From Pacificispira sp033344895 (lineage in GTDB: Bacteria; Pseudomonadota; Alphaproteobacteria; UBA8366; Aestuariispiraceae), in the NCBI GenBank assembly GCA_965229685.1, contig OZ245920.1, positions 2,542,001 through 2,606,000 of the forward strand: a DNA stretch of 64,000 bases. The letters are read 5' to 3'. The notes under the pieces are model-generated. The model was not told the origin of the DNA. It saw nothing but the letters and a program-made list of their open reading frames with translations, and searched no databases. This document shows, piece by piece, positions 47,589-56,984 of the stretch. The position numbers and the translations under genes are program-made. Numbering within the stretch: position 1 is the stretch's first letter; each line of letters opens with the position of its first letter.

Positions 47589-47773
47589 GACACTCCCCTG
47601 ATCAAACCTGCGCCCCACTTTCCCGAACCAGCTTATAGAAACCCCAGAGCAAGAAACAGGATTACCCTCCCACGGTCTGCGCTGACCCAGTTTTTCTTAC
47701 CCCAGGCAGAGGCTTTCGATCTTGCCGCCCCCGAGGGCTCGGGCACTATGCGGCAAAACTTCAGGAGCACACG

Positions 47774-48397
47774 ATGACCGATCTGACACTCTACGACTGC
47801 CTGGAGAGCGGTAACGGGCACAAGGTTCGCCTCATGCTCAGCCTGCTCGACATCGATTACAAACTGGTCCTGAAGGACATCCACAAGGGCGAAACCAGGA
47901 CGCCGGAATTCCTGGCGATCAACCCGGTCGGACGCATTCCGGCCCTGCAGTTTGCCGATGGTCGCGTGCTGGCGGAATCGAATGCGATCCTGTGCTATCT
48001 GGCCGAGGGTACGCCATTCCTACCGCAGGATCGGTTCGCCCGCGCACAGGTTCTGAGCTGGCTGATGTGGGAGCAATACGAGCACGAACCCAATATCGCC
48101 GTCGCCCGTTTCTGGGCGCACCATCTGGAGATGACGCCGGAGCGGATAAAGCTGATCGAGGAGAAGCGGGCAAAGGGGCGCAACGCCCTGTCTCTGATGG
48201 AGATGAATTTCTCCTATGCAAACTGGGCCGTAGGAAATGACCCGACCGTCGCGGACGTCTCACTGTACTCCTACACCAGTGTGGCCGAAGAGGGAGGCAT
48301 CGACCTGGCCCCCTATCCAGCGGTCCGGAAGTGGCTGGACCGCGTCGCCGCCCTGCCCGGCTTCATCCCCATGACGCCCTTCGAGGAGACGCGGTGA
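47774..48397 (+). CDS. Glutathione S-transferase
   Basis: A 207-residue protein: thioredoxin-like N-domain with LYDCLESGNGHKVRLML and the glutathione site INPVGRIPALQFADGRVLAESNAIL, then the helical C-domain. It conjugates or reduces with glutathione; the substrate is unknown. AGGAG lies upstream of the ATG. The next gene starts one base after its stop. Confidence 0.9.
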   Translation: MTDLTLYDCLESGNGHKVRLMLSLLDIDYKLVLKDIHKGETRTPEFLAINPVGRIPALQFADGRVLAESNAILCYLAEGTPFLPQDRFARAQVLSWLMWEQYEHEPNIAVARFWAHHLEMTPERIKLIEEKRAKGRNALSLMEMNFSYANWAVGNDPTVADVSLYSYTSVAEEGGIDLAPYPAVRKWLDRVAALPGFIPMTPFEETR

Positions 48398-48398
48398 C

Positions 48399-49184
48399 AT
48401 GCAACAGGCTGAGGATTTCCGGGCGGAAAGCCTTGCACTGCACGCACTGTTGAAGTCGATACCGCCGGACCATTTCGACGAACCGACTCAGTTCAAGGAC
48501 TGGACGATCAACGATATCCTGCAGCACCTGCATTTCTGGAACGGCATGGCAGCGCTGCAGATCACCGATCCTGACACGCTCTCGACGCGAATCGATGACG
48601 CCCTGTCGAACCGGAACGGCATGCGCGCCTTTGAACGCGACTTTCTGAACGATCCGCGCGGCGCCGCACTGCTTGAGGCCTGGGCAGCCGACGTAACGCG
48701 AGTGGCGGGCCTGTATGCCGGCATCGATCCCAAGCGGCGTCTGTGCTGGGCCGGACCGGACATGAGTGCCCGGTCCTCCATGACCGCACGGCTGATGGAA
48801 ACCTGGGCGCACGGTCAGGCGATCTACGACCATCTGGGCGTTGCGCGACAGAATGACGACCGGATTCGAAACATCGTTGTCCTGGGCATCAACACCTATG
48901 CCTGGAGCTTCTCCAACCGAGGGAAGGAGCCCCCTGCCCCTCCGCCGATGTTGCGCCTGACGGCCCCATCCGGCTCGGAATGGGTTTTCGGCGACGACGA
49001 TACCGGCGGCCTGATCGAGGGACCGGCCGAAGCCTTCTGCCAAGTCGTCACCCAATGCCGGAACGTCGCGGACACCGCCCTTCGCGTATCGGGGGCCCAT
49101 GCCGAAGCATGGATGGCCTGTGCGCAATGCTTCGCAGGCCCGCCGATGACGCCGCCGGCGCCCGGCACACGGCACATTCGATAG
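48399..49184 (+). CDS. TIGR03084 family protein (DinB/maleylpyruvate isomerase-like fold)
   Basis: A 261-residue protein. The N-terminal four-helix part has FKDWTINDILQHLHFWN, and TARLMETWAHGQAIYDHLGV supplies the three likely metal ligands (His in LQHL, Glu/His in METWAHGQ) of the thiol-dependent isomerase fold. A C-terminal domain with RLTAPSGSEWVFG follows. It starts right after the GST gene, so a linked thiol-dependent reaction is possible. Confidence 0.78.
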   Translation: MQQAEDFRAESLALHALLKSIPPDHFDEPTQFKDWTINDILQHLHFWNGMAALQITDPDTLSTRIDDALSNRNGMRAFERDFLNDPRGAALLEAWAADVTRVAGLYAGIDPKRRLCWAGPDMSARSSMTARLMETWAHGQAIYDHLGVARQNDDRIRNIVVLGINTYAWSFSNRGKEPPAPPPMLRLTAPSGSEWVFGDDDTGGLIEGPAEAFCQVVTQCRNVADTALRVSGAHAEAWMACAQCFAGPPMTPPAPGTRHIR

Positions 49185-49279
49185 CATTCGTCCAAAACAA
49201 GACAGTTTGCGTCCCGAACATGTTCCGCCAATGCGGAAATTGGCCTAAGCTGACGGGGCTGGTATCACATGTCCGTCTC

Positions 49280-50593
49280 ATGAATCCGATCATTGCCGTC
49301 AGCGCTATCATTTCCGGGGTCGTCCTGTTGCAGGGCGGCATGGGATTGCTGACCGCTGTTCTGCCCCTGCGCATGAACGAGGCCGGGTTCACATCCACCG
49401 AGATCGGCATCATGGCGGCGGGGTTTTCCGCCGGTTTCCTGGGCGGCTGCATCTATGCGCCACGCCTGATTGCGCGCATCGGCCATATCCGTGCCTTTTC
49501 CGCCTTCGCGACGATCCTGTCGGCCTTCACCCTCGCCTTTGCCATCGACACATCGCTGGTACTCTGGACCGGGGCACGCCTGATTTCCGGCATCTGTTTC
49601 GCGGGCCTTCTGACCGTGTCCGACAGCTGGATTTCGGGGGAAACGGACAAGTCCGTCCGCGGGCGTGTCATGGGTGCCTACATGGTCCTCTACAAGCTGG
49701 CGCAAGCATCCGGGCCGCTGATCTTCACCTTCGCCTCGATCACGGGGAACTGGCACTTCATGCTGGTCAGCGCCCTGTTTTCCCTGTCGCTGGTGCCGGT
49801 CGCCCTGCGGCATGGCGGGAATCCAACGCCGCCCAGCAACGAACGCATGGGGCTGCTGAGTGTCTATCGCACCACCCCTCTGGCCATCGTAGGCTGCATC
49901 TGCCTCGGCATGTCCAACAGCCCGCTGAACAATCTGATGCCGCTCTACGCGGTCGAGATCGGGCTCGGCGTCTCAGGCGCTGCGATCCTGAGTTCCGCCC
50001 TGCAACTGGGCGCGCTGCTGCTGCAATGGCCGATGGGATGGGCCTCCGACAAGACCGACCGTCGCAAGGTCATGATCTTCGGGATGGCCGCTGTTGCAGG
50101 TTTCAGCATCGTTCTGGCCATCACACCGGATCTGCCGATCTGGGCGACTACAGCCATCGTTTTCGTCGTCGGCGGGTTCGCCATGTCAATCTATCCAGTG
50201 CTTCTGTCCCATGCCGGCGACTTTGTCGCGCCGGCCAAAATGGTGCCACTCTGCGCGACACTGATGTTGGCCTTCGCCTTCGGCATGACGATCGGACCCT
50301 TGACGGCCTCGGCGCTGATGGACCTGGTCGGTCCGGCGGGCCTCTTCATGCACTCGATCTTCTTCTGCGGTTTCTTCATCCTGTTCGCGCTGTATCGCAT
50401 GATGCGGCGTTCGGCGCCGCCCGCCGAGGCACGGCCAGCCTATGTCAACATGCCGGCCAGTTCGACGGCGATCTCGCAACTGGACCCGCGGGCGCCGCAC
50501 CCGGAAGTCGACGAAAGCATCGAAGCCGCCTTCGGCCGCGACGAACTGAACGGCGGGGAGGATGTCCCGCATTACAGCCCGTCGACCAAATAG
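49280..50593 (+). CDS. Major facilitator superfamily transporter (YcaD-type)
   Basis: A 437-residue protein with 12 helices. A duplicated half, MFS loop sequences (IARIGHIRAF, and WASDKTDRRKVM between helices 8 and 9) and a soluble C-terminal tail of about 60 residues are present. Substrate unknown. The ATG at 49280 starts just before the first helix. Confidence 0.83.
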   Translation: MNPIIAVSAIISGVVLLQGGMGLLTAVLPLRMNEAGFTSTEIGIMAAGFSAGFLGGCIYAPRLIARIGHIRAFSAFATILSAFTLAFAIDTSLVLWTGARLISGICFAGLLTVSDSWISGETDKSVRGRVMGAYMVLYKLAQASGPLIFTFASITGNWHFMLVSALFSLSLVPVALRHGGNPTPPSNERMGLLSVYRTTPLAIVGCICLGMSNSPLNNLMPLYAVEIGLGVSGAAILSSALQLGALLLQWPMGWASDKTDRRKVMIFGMAAVAGFSIVLAITPDLPIWATTAIVFVVGGFAMSIYPVLLSHAGDFVAPAKMVPLCATLMLAFAFGMTIGPLTASALMDLVGPAGLFMHSIFFCGFFILFALYRMMRRSAPPAEARPAYVNMPASSTAISQLDPRAPHPEVDESIEAAFGRDELNGGEDVPHYSPSTK

Positions 50594-50679
50594 GCCAAGC
50601 TATCAGAACCAACTGCAATTGAATGAACCACGGCGCATGCCGTAGTCTCCCGCCCAGGAACGGATCGGGGAGGAACACC

Positions 50680-51753
50680 ATGCGCGAATATCGGATCGCC
50701 GCCATACCGGCCGACGGCATCGGGCCGGAGGTCATCGAGGCGGGGCAGGCCGTACTGGAAGCGTTGCAGGCGCGCATGGGCGATATCGCATTCCGATTCG
50801 AGACCTTTGACTGGGGTTCGGATTACTACAAGAAGCACGGAGCGATGATGCCGACGGACGGCATGGAGCGCCTGAAAGCATTCGATGCGATCTATTTCGG
50901 CGCTGTCGGCGCGCCGGACGTGCCGGATCACATCACGCTATGGGGGCTGCGACTGCCGATCTGTCAGGGGTTCGACCAGTATGCCAATGTCCGGCCGACC
51001 CGGATCATGCCCGGTATCTCGTCCCCCCTTCGCAATGTCGGGCCCGGCGATCTCGACTGGGTCATTGTCCGCGAGAACTCGGAAGGGGAGTATTCGGGCC
51101 ATGGCGGCCGTGCCCATCGCGGGATGCCGGAAGAGGTCGGGACCGAAGTTGCGATCTTCACCCGGACCGGGGTCGCCCGGATCATGCGCTATGCCTTTCA
51201 ACTGGCCCGGAAACGTCCGCGCAAACTGCTGACCGTTGTCACGAAATCCAACGCCCAGCGCCACGGCATGGTAATGTGGGACGAGATCGCGGCCGAAGTG
51301 GCACAGGAGTTTCCAGACGTCACCTGGGACAAGATGCTGGTCGATGCCATGACCGTGCGCATGACTTTGAAGCCGCAAAGCCTGGATACGATCGTCGCCA
51401 CCAATCTGCATGCCGACATCCTGTCGGACCTGGCGGGTGCGCTGGCCGGCAGCCTGGGGGTCGCACCGACCGCCAACATCGATCCGGAACGCCGGTTTCC
51501 TTCGATGTTCGAACCAATCCATGGCTCCGCTTTCGACATCACCGGAAAGGGGGTCGCCAACCCGATCGCCACCTTCTGGACCGGGGCCCAGATGCTGGAA
51601 CACCTGGGAGAGCCGGACGCCGCCGCGCGTCTGATGCGGGCGGTGGAGCAGGTCTGCGAGGCGGGCATTCGAACGCCCGATGTCGGCGGCACGGCTACAA
51701 CACGGGAAGTCACCGATGCCGTGATCGGCGCCATTCGTGGATCGAACGTCTGA
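50680..51753 (+). CDS. Tartrate dehydrogenase / D-malate dehydrogenase (decarboxylating)
   Basis: A 357-residue NAD enzyme of the isocitrate/isopropylmalate dehydrogenase fold. It has IPADGIGPEVIEAG at the start, RENSEGEYSGHGGRAHRG (substrate loop typical of the TtuC/DmlA branch), KSNAQRHGMVMWDE, and the metal aspartates in LVDAMTVRM and ATNLHADILSDLAG. It oxidises tartrate, D-malate or 3-isopropylmalate-like substrates. GGGGAGGA lies before the ATG. Confidence 0.87.
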   Translation: MREYRIAAIPADGIGPEVIEAGQAVLEALQARMGDIAFRFETFDWGSDYYKKHGAMMPTDGMERLKAFDAIYFGAVGAPDVPDHITLWGLRLPICQGFDQYANVRPTRIMPGISSPLRNVGPGDLDWVIVRENSEGEYSGHGGRAHRGMPEEVGTEVAIFTRTGVARIMRYAFQLARKRPRKLLTVVTKSNAQRHGMVMWDEIAAEVAQEFPDVTWDKMLVDAMTVRMTLKPQSLDTIVATNLHADILSDLAGALAGSLGVAPTANIDPERRFPSMFEPIHGSAFDITGKGVANPIATFWTGAQMLEHLGEPDAAARLMRAVEQVCEAGIRTPDVGGTATTREVTDAVIGAIRGSNV

Positions 51754-51908
51754 TCCGATTAGCCGGCGGTCACCGCGAAACACCCCTCAAATCTTTCGGG
51801 TCCGTGCATTGCCGTTGAGGCGAGTACGATCCTGCCCCAAATCGTCCCATACGTGCTAAGGTCGGAAAAACCTAGGTGTCGAAGCGTTTGTAATTGCAGG
51901 GAAGAGTC

Positions 51909-53474
51909 ATGCGGTTTCTTGTCATTGCCATTTTCTGGACAGGTCTTCTGTTTCAGGTTCATGCCGCCGCAAGCACCGGGGAGGTCCGCAAGGCGCTGGT
52001 CATCGGCAACGGCGCTTACGGTGTCGGGCCCCTGGCCAACCCGACGAATGATGCCCGGTCGATGCAGCAGGCCCTGGAGACATCAGGTTTCGACGTCACC
52101 CTCGTCACCGACCTTGGCTACCGCGACCTCCAGCGGGCGGTCGTCCGCTTCAGCCGCGACGTCCGCGCGGCGGGCGAGGATACCGTCGCCATGGTCTACT
52201 ATGCCGGTCATGCGGTTCAGGCGAACGGCGAGAACTACCTGATCCCGATCGATGCGGACATTCAGGATTCCCTGGATCTGGAGATCCAGTCGCTGCGCCT
52301 CTCGACCGTTATGCAAAGCCTGGAGAGTGCCGGTAATCGCCTCAACATGGTGGTGCTCGACGCCTGCCGGGACAATCCCTTTCCCAGCCTCAGCCGGTCC
52401 GGCAGCCGCGGGCTGGCAAAGGTCGATGCCCCATACGGCACGCTTCTGGCCTATTCCACGGCCCCCGGCGACGTCGCGGCCGATGGCGCAGGACGCAACT
52501 CCCCTTACACCGCCGCACTGATCAAGGCCCTGATGATCCCCGGATTGCCGGTGGAACAGGTCTTCAAACGCGTACGTGTCGAGGTCATGGAACGCACCGG
52601 GAAGCAGCAGGTTCCCTGGGAGAGCTCCTCTCTGACAGGCGACTTCTTCTTCACCCCGGAACGCCCCGCCGTGACAGAAGCTGCACCGGCTGCGCCTGTA
52701 TCGGCCGAGGATTCCAACGCCGATGCGGAAATCGAATTCTGGCGATCCATCGCCACCAGCAACGATCTTGCCCTGTTCGAAACCTATCTGGCGCAGTATC
52801 CGGACGGGCTTTTTGCCGGCATTGCCCGACAGCGCATCGACTCCCTGACCGCCGCGCGCGAGACACTCGAGGCGCAACAGGCCAGAGCCCTCCGGCTCGA
52901 CGAAGCGAAAGCCTTCTGGGAGAGCGTCAAGGACAGCAAGGATCCGTCCCTGCTCACACCGTTGATCGAAAACTACGGCGATACCTTCTATGCGCAGCTT
53001 GCCCAGGTCCGTCAGCAGGCCCTGATCGATCAGGCGCAAATCAGCCAGCCCCAATCGAGCCAGCAGGAAACCTCCAGTTCGACACAGCAAGTTGCCGCCC
53101 TGCCGGATCAGGGCACCCCTGCCGCATCCCCGGAACCAGTCGCCCCGTCCGGAAGTCTCTGGCGCCTCGACTGGTCGGTCGGCAAGAGCCAGGGCAGCGA
53201 TGCCTTCTGCCGGACCGGCGAGACGGCCTCGATCGATTTCGAACTGGTCGACGGGCAGTCATCGGGCCGACTGGAATCAAGCCAGGGGCACTACGCCAAC
53301 CTGAAGATGACAGTCAACGATAGCGGACGCCTGCGGGTCGATGCACGGATACCCCGCTGGGTCCAGAGCCGGAACGTCTTCTTCCTGGATCTCGATGAAA
53401 GCGGCGACCGGATCGAATTCATCACCCCGAACGGGTTTTCCTGCATACTCATAATCGAACTGACCAAGCTCTAG
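51909..53474 (+). CDS. Exported caspase-domain (peptidase C14) protein
   Basis: A 521-residue protein with a signal peptide (cut near VHAAA). The caspase-like domain (about 25-250) has the catalytic His101 (VYYAGHAVQ) and Cys153 (LDACRDNPF). A helical region with TPR-like character (about 275-375), a Gln/Ser-rich linker and a C-terminal beta domain with two cysteines (AFCRTGETA, FSCILII) follow. The ATG at 51909 matches the signal peptide. It is the second caspase-clan protein within 5 kb. Confidence 0.85.
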   Translation: MRFLVIAIFWTGLLFQVHAAASTGEVRKALVIGNGAYGVGPLANPTNDARSMQQALETSGFDVTLVTDLGYRDLQRAVVRFSRDVRAAGEDTVAMVYYAGHAVQANGENYLIPIDADIQDSLDLEIQSLRLSTVMQSLESAGNRLNMVVLDACRDNPFPSLSRSGSRGLAKVDAPYGTLLAYSTAPGDVAADGAGRNSPYTAALIKALMIPGLPVEQVFKRVRVEVMERTGKQQVPWESSSLTGDFFFTPERPAVTEAAPAAPVSAEDSNADAEIEFWRSIATSNDLALFETYLAQYPDGLFAGIARQRIDSLTAARETLEAQQARALRLDEAKAFWESVKDSKDPSLLTPLIENYGDTFYAQLAQVRQQALIDQAQISQPQSSQQETSSSTQQVAALPDQGTPAASPEPVAPSGSLWRLDWSVGKSQGSDAFCRTGETASIDFELVDGQSSGRLESSQGHYANLKMTVNDSGRLRVDARIPRWVQSRNVFFLDLDESGDRIEFITPNGFSCILIIELTKL

Positions 53475-53500
53475 AGCGAAACGGTCAGCCCGCAATAGCA

Positions 53501-53529
53501 AAAGGCCGGATCCACTGGACCCGGCCTTT
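53501..53529. terminator. Bidirectional terminator (caspase gene / rpsD)
   Basis: AAAGGCCGG and CCGGCCTTT form a 9-bp stem with an 11-base loop. TTT on one side and AAA on the other allow use in both directions between two converging genes. Confidence 0.8.
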
Positions 53530-53554
53530 CGCAAAACAAAGTCCAAACCGTCGA

Positions 53555-54169
53555 TTAGCGCGAGTAGAACTCGACGACGAGGTTCGGTTCCATCTGCGCC
53601 GGGTAGGGAATGTCTTCCAGCTTCGGCGTGCGGGTGATGGAGGCGGTCAACTTGTTGTGGTCGACCTCGATGTATTCCGGAACTTCGCGCTCGGCGCTCT
53701 GGATGGCTTCCAGGACCAGCGGCATTTCGCGGGATTTCTGGCGAACTTCGATGACGTCACCGACGCGCACCTTGTAGGACGCGACCGTGACGCGACGGCC
53801 GTTCACGAGAACGTGGCCGTGGTTCACGAACTGACGGGCGGCAAAGACGGTCGGAACGAACTTCGCGCGGTAGACGATGGCGTCCAGGCGATGCTCCAGC
53901 AGGCCGACCAGGTTCTCACCCGTGTCACCGCGCAGGCGCGTGGCTTCTTCGTAGTATTTCCGGAAGCGCTTCTCACCGATGTTGCCGTAGTAGCCTTTCA
54001 GCTTCTGCTTCGCCATCAGCTGCGTACCGAAATCGGACGGCTTGCGGCGACGCTGGCCGTGCTGGCCCGGCGGGGTTTCGCGCTTGTTGAACGGGCTCTT
54101 CGGGCGGCCCCAGAGGTTGACGCCAAGGCGGCGGTCAATCTTGTGCTTTGCGTTGATACGCTTCGACAT
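53555..54169 (-). CDS. rpsD: Ribosomal protein uS4
   Basis: A 204-residue protein starting MSKRINAKHKIDRRLGVNLWG, with the S4 domain (LEHRLDAIVYRAKFVPTVFAARQFVNHGHVLVN in its middle). The ATG at 54169 is set by homology. It stands alone, as usual in alphaproteobacteria. Confidence 0.96.
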   Translation of the reverse strand: MSKRINAKHKIDRRLGVNLWGRPKSPFNKRETPPGQHGQRRRKPSDFGTQLMAKQKLKGYYGNIGEKRFRKYYEEATRLRGDTGENLVGLLEHRLDAIVYRAKFVPTVFAARQFVNHGHVLVNGRRVTVASYKVRVGDVIEVRQKSREMPLVLEAIQSAEREVPEYIEVDHNKLTASITRTPKLEDIPYPAQMEPNLVVEFYSR

Positions 54170-54377
54170 AGTGTACTCTCCCGTTGTCTCACGGTGTTGT
54201 GCCAAGTTGTCCCGGTAGTCCGATCCCAGCCCGCCGATTACGGCGTTCGAGTGGCGGGAGAGCGCATGGGGGCCTGGGCCCGACGCAATCCACATTCCCG
54301 GAAAGCGCGCCGAAGTATCAGCCCAATTGTGACTTGTCAAACCCCGATGGCGGAATTCCGCTATTCTCCACCCTGGA

Positions 54378-55073
54378 TCAGACCGTCAACCACTTGCGAA
54401 CGTCGGCCTCGACCATACCGGCCCTGTCAGTCGAATGCACGATTTCACCCCGATCCATGACGAAAAATCGGTCGCCGAGATCGCGGGCGAAATCGAAATA
54501 CTGCTCCACCAGCAGGATCGCCATGCCGCCCTTGCCCCGCAGATGCGCGATTGCCCGGCCGATATCCTTGATGATCGATGGCTGGATCCCCTCCGTCGGC
54601 TCGTCCAGGACCAGCAGTTTCGGCCGCGTCACCAGCGCCCGGCCGATTGCAAGCTGCTGCTGCTGCCCGCCGGACAGATCGCCGCCGCGCCGCGCCAGCA
54701 TATCCCCGAGCACCGGGAACAGGTCGAACACCTCGTCGGGGATTGTCCTCTGAGCGCGTGGCAGGGGCGCGAAGCCGACTTCCAGATTCTCACGAACGGT
54801 CAGGAGCGGGAATATCTCGCGCCCTTGCGGAACAGAAGCCACCCCCAATCTGGCTCTCTGATCCGGGCGGAGCCCCTGTAACTCCCGCTCCTGCCATCCG
54901 ATCCGCCCCCCGGATATTCTTTGGCGCCCGACAATCGCGCGCAGCAGACTGGTCTTGCCCACGCCGTTCCGTCCCAGCAGGCAGGTCACCTCCCCCGGTT
55001 GGGCCCGGAGGGAAACCTTCGCCAGGGCCTGGGCGGCGCCGTAATGAAGGTCGACATCCTCGACGTTCAGCAT
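54378..55073 (-). CDS. urtE: Urea ABC transporter ATP-binding protein UrtE
   Basis: A 231-residue ATPase with Walker A LLGRNGVGKTS, signature LSGGQQQQLAIGRAL and Walker B KLLVLDEPTEGIQPS. It is of the LivF type and last in urtABCDE. The ALVTRPKLLVLDEPTEGIQPS segment is characteristic of UrtE. It powers urea uptake from the periplasm. Confidence 0.92.
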   Translation of the reverse strand: MLNVEDVDLHYGAAQALAKVSLRAQPGEVTCLLGRNGVGKTSLLRAIVGRQRISGGRIGWQERELQGLRPDQRARLGVASVPQGREIFPLLTVRENLEVGFAPLPRAQRTIPDEVFDLFPVLGDMLARRGGDLSGGQQQQLAIGRALVTRPKLLVLDEPTEGIQPSIIKDIGRAIAHLRGKGGMAILLVEQYFDFARDLGDRFFVMDRGEIVHSTDRAGMVEADVRKWLTV

Positions 55074-55085
55074 GCCGTCCCCTCC

Positions 55086-55832
55086 CTATCGGCCCAGATA
55101 GACTTCAACGACACGCGGGTCGGCGCTGACGTGATCCAGGCTGCCCTCCGACAGTACCGACCCCTCGTGCAGCACCGTTACACGGACATCCAGCATGCGG
55201 ACAAAGTCCATGTCATGTTCGACAACGATCACCGACCGCTCACCGGCAATGCCGCGCAGCAATTCGGCTGTCTCTCTGGTCTCGTCATCGGTCATGCCCG
55301 CCGCGGGTTCATCGACCAGCAGCAGTTCCGGCTCCTGTGCCAGCAACATGCCGATCTCCAGCCATTGCTTCTGCCCGTGCGACAGATCGGCCGCGGCCTC
55401 GTACCGCCGGTCCGCCAGTCTTATCAGGTCCAGCAACGCGTCAATGCGGGCCTGTTCGGTCCGGCTGCCAGTGGCGAGAAGGGTGGCAAAGACACCGCGT
55501 TCCGCTTTCAGCGCCAGCCGCAGATTGTCTTCGACGGTGTGGGTTTCGAACACGGTCGGACGCTGAAACTTGCGGCCGATGCCAAGCCTCGCAACACTTG
55601 CTTCATCTTCCCGGGTCAGATCGACCTCCCCCTTCCAGAGAACGTCGCCGGTGTTGGGCCGGGTTTTCCCGGTGATGATGTCCATCATCGTCGTTTTCCC
55701 GGCACCGTTCGGACCGATAACCGCACGCAATTCACCCGGTTCGATGTAGAGGGACAGATTGTTGATCGCCTTGAACCCGTCGAAAGAGACGGTGACATTG
55801 TCCAGATAGAGGAGCGCGTTGGTTTCCTTCAT
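55086..55832 (-). CDS. urtD: Urea ABC transporter ATP-binding protein UrtD
   Basis: A 248-residue LivG-type ATPase. Walker A is IGPNGAGKTTMMD, the signature is LSHGQKQWLEIGML, which is the form typical of UrtD, and Walker B is LLLVDEPAAGMTDDE. It ends 12 bases before urtE and overlaps urtC by 4. Confidence 0.92.
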   Translation of the reverse strand: MKETNALLYLDNVTVSFDGFKAINNLSLYIEPGELRAVIGPNGAGKTTMMDIITGKTRPNTGDVLWKGEVDLTREDEASVARLGIGRKFQRPTVFETHTVEDNLRLALKAERGVFATLLATGSRTEQARIDALLDLIRLADRRYEAAADLSHGQKQWLEIGMLLAQEPELLLVDEPAAGMTDDETRETAELLRGIAGERSVIVVEHDMDFVRMLDVRVTVLHEGSVLSEGSLDHVSADPRVVEVYLGR

Positions 55833-56983
55833 CGCAACATCCTTCCCGCGCGCGCTGCGCCGAGTTTCTCCAGCAGCAGTTTGACCTTCCCGGCCCCGCC
55901 CGCATCGCCGCGCAGCAGCCCCATCACCCCTTTCGGCATGAACAGGGTGACACCGACGAACAGCGCGCCCAGGGCGAACAGCCAGATTTCGGGGAACCAG
56001 CCCGTGAACAAGGTTTTGGCCCCGTTGACGATGACCGCCCCCAGCACCGCGCCGATCAACGTCCCGCGCCCACCGACTGCCACCCAGACAACAATTTCAA
56101 TCGAGTTCGCGGGACTGAATTCGCTGGGATTGATGATGCCGACCTGCGGCGTGTAGAGCGCACCGGCGACCCCCGCCAACATGGCCGACAGGACGAAAAC
56201 GAACAGTTTGTAGCCTTCGACACGGTATCCTAGGAACCGGGTCCGGCTTTCGGCGTCACGGATCGCCACCAGCACTTTCCCGGCCTTTGAGGTAACCACG
56301 AAGCGGCAGATCGAATAGCCCAGACCCAGTGCCGCGACACTGACCACGAACAGGCCGCATCGGGTCACGTCGCTTTGCAGGTTGAAGCCCAGAATGTCCT
56401 TGAAGTCGGTCAGGCCGTTATTGCCGCCAAACCCCATCTCGTTTCGGAAGAAGGCCAGCATCAGGGCAAACGTCATCGCCTGCGTGATGATCGACAGATA
56501 GACACCCGTGACGCGGCTGCGGAAGGCGAACCAGCCAAATACAAAGGCCAGCAGGCCCGGTACCGCGACGGTCATCAACAGCGCAAAGGGAAAGGAATCG
56601 AAGCCGTACCAGAACCACGGCAGTTCCTGCCAGTTCAGGAACACCATGAAGTCCGGCAGGACCGGATCACCGTAGACACCCCGAGGCCCGATCTCGCGCA
56701 TCAGATGCATGCCCATGGCATAGCCGCCCAACGCGAAGAAGGCGCCATGTCCCAGGGACAGGATCCCGCAATAGCCCCAGATCAGATCGATGGAGAGTGC
56801 CAGCAAGGCATAGCAGACATACTTTCCGAACAGCGAGACGCCGTAGCTCGGCACATGCAGGAAGGATCCGGGGGGCACGGCTAGGTTCAGCACCGGCACG
56901 ATGATCGCCGCCGCGACCAGCACCATGAGAAATGCCTGGGAGCGCATCGCCACGGCCCGGCCGATCAAGGAGGTTTCCGCCAT
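55829..56983 (-). CDS. urtC: Urea ABC transporter permease UrtC
   Basis: A 384-residue LivM-type permease with about nine to ten helices, containing the conserved GYCGILSLGHGAFFALGGYAMGMHL and the EAA-like loop IRDAESRTRFLGY. Its start is one base from the stop of urtB. Confidence 0.92.
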   Translation of the reverse strand: MAETSLIGRAVAMRSQAFLMVLVAAAIIVPVLNLAVPPGSFLHVPSYGVSLFGKYVCYALLALSIDLIWGYCGILSLGHGAFFALGGYAMGMHLMREIGPRGVYGDPVLPDFMVFLNWQELPWFWYGFDSFPFALLMTVAVPGLLAFVFGWFAFRSRVTGVYLSIITQAMTFALMLAFFRNEMGFGGNNGLTDFKDILGFNLQSDVTRCGLFVVSVAALGLGYSICRFVVTSKAGKVLVAIRDAESRTRFLGYRVEGYKLFVFVLSAMLAGVAGALYTPQVGIINPSEFSPANSIEIVVWVAVGGRGTLIGAVLGAVIVNGAKTLFTGWFPEIWLFALGALFVGVTLFMPKGVMGLLRGDAGGAGKVKLLLEKLGAARAGRMLR

Positions 56984-56984
56984 G

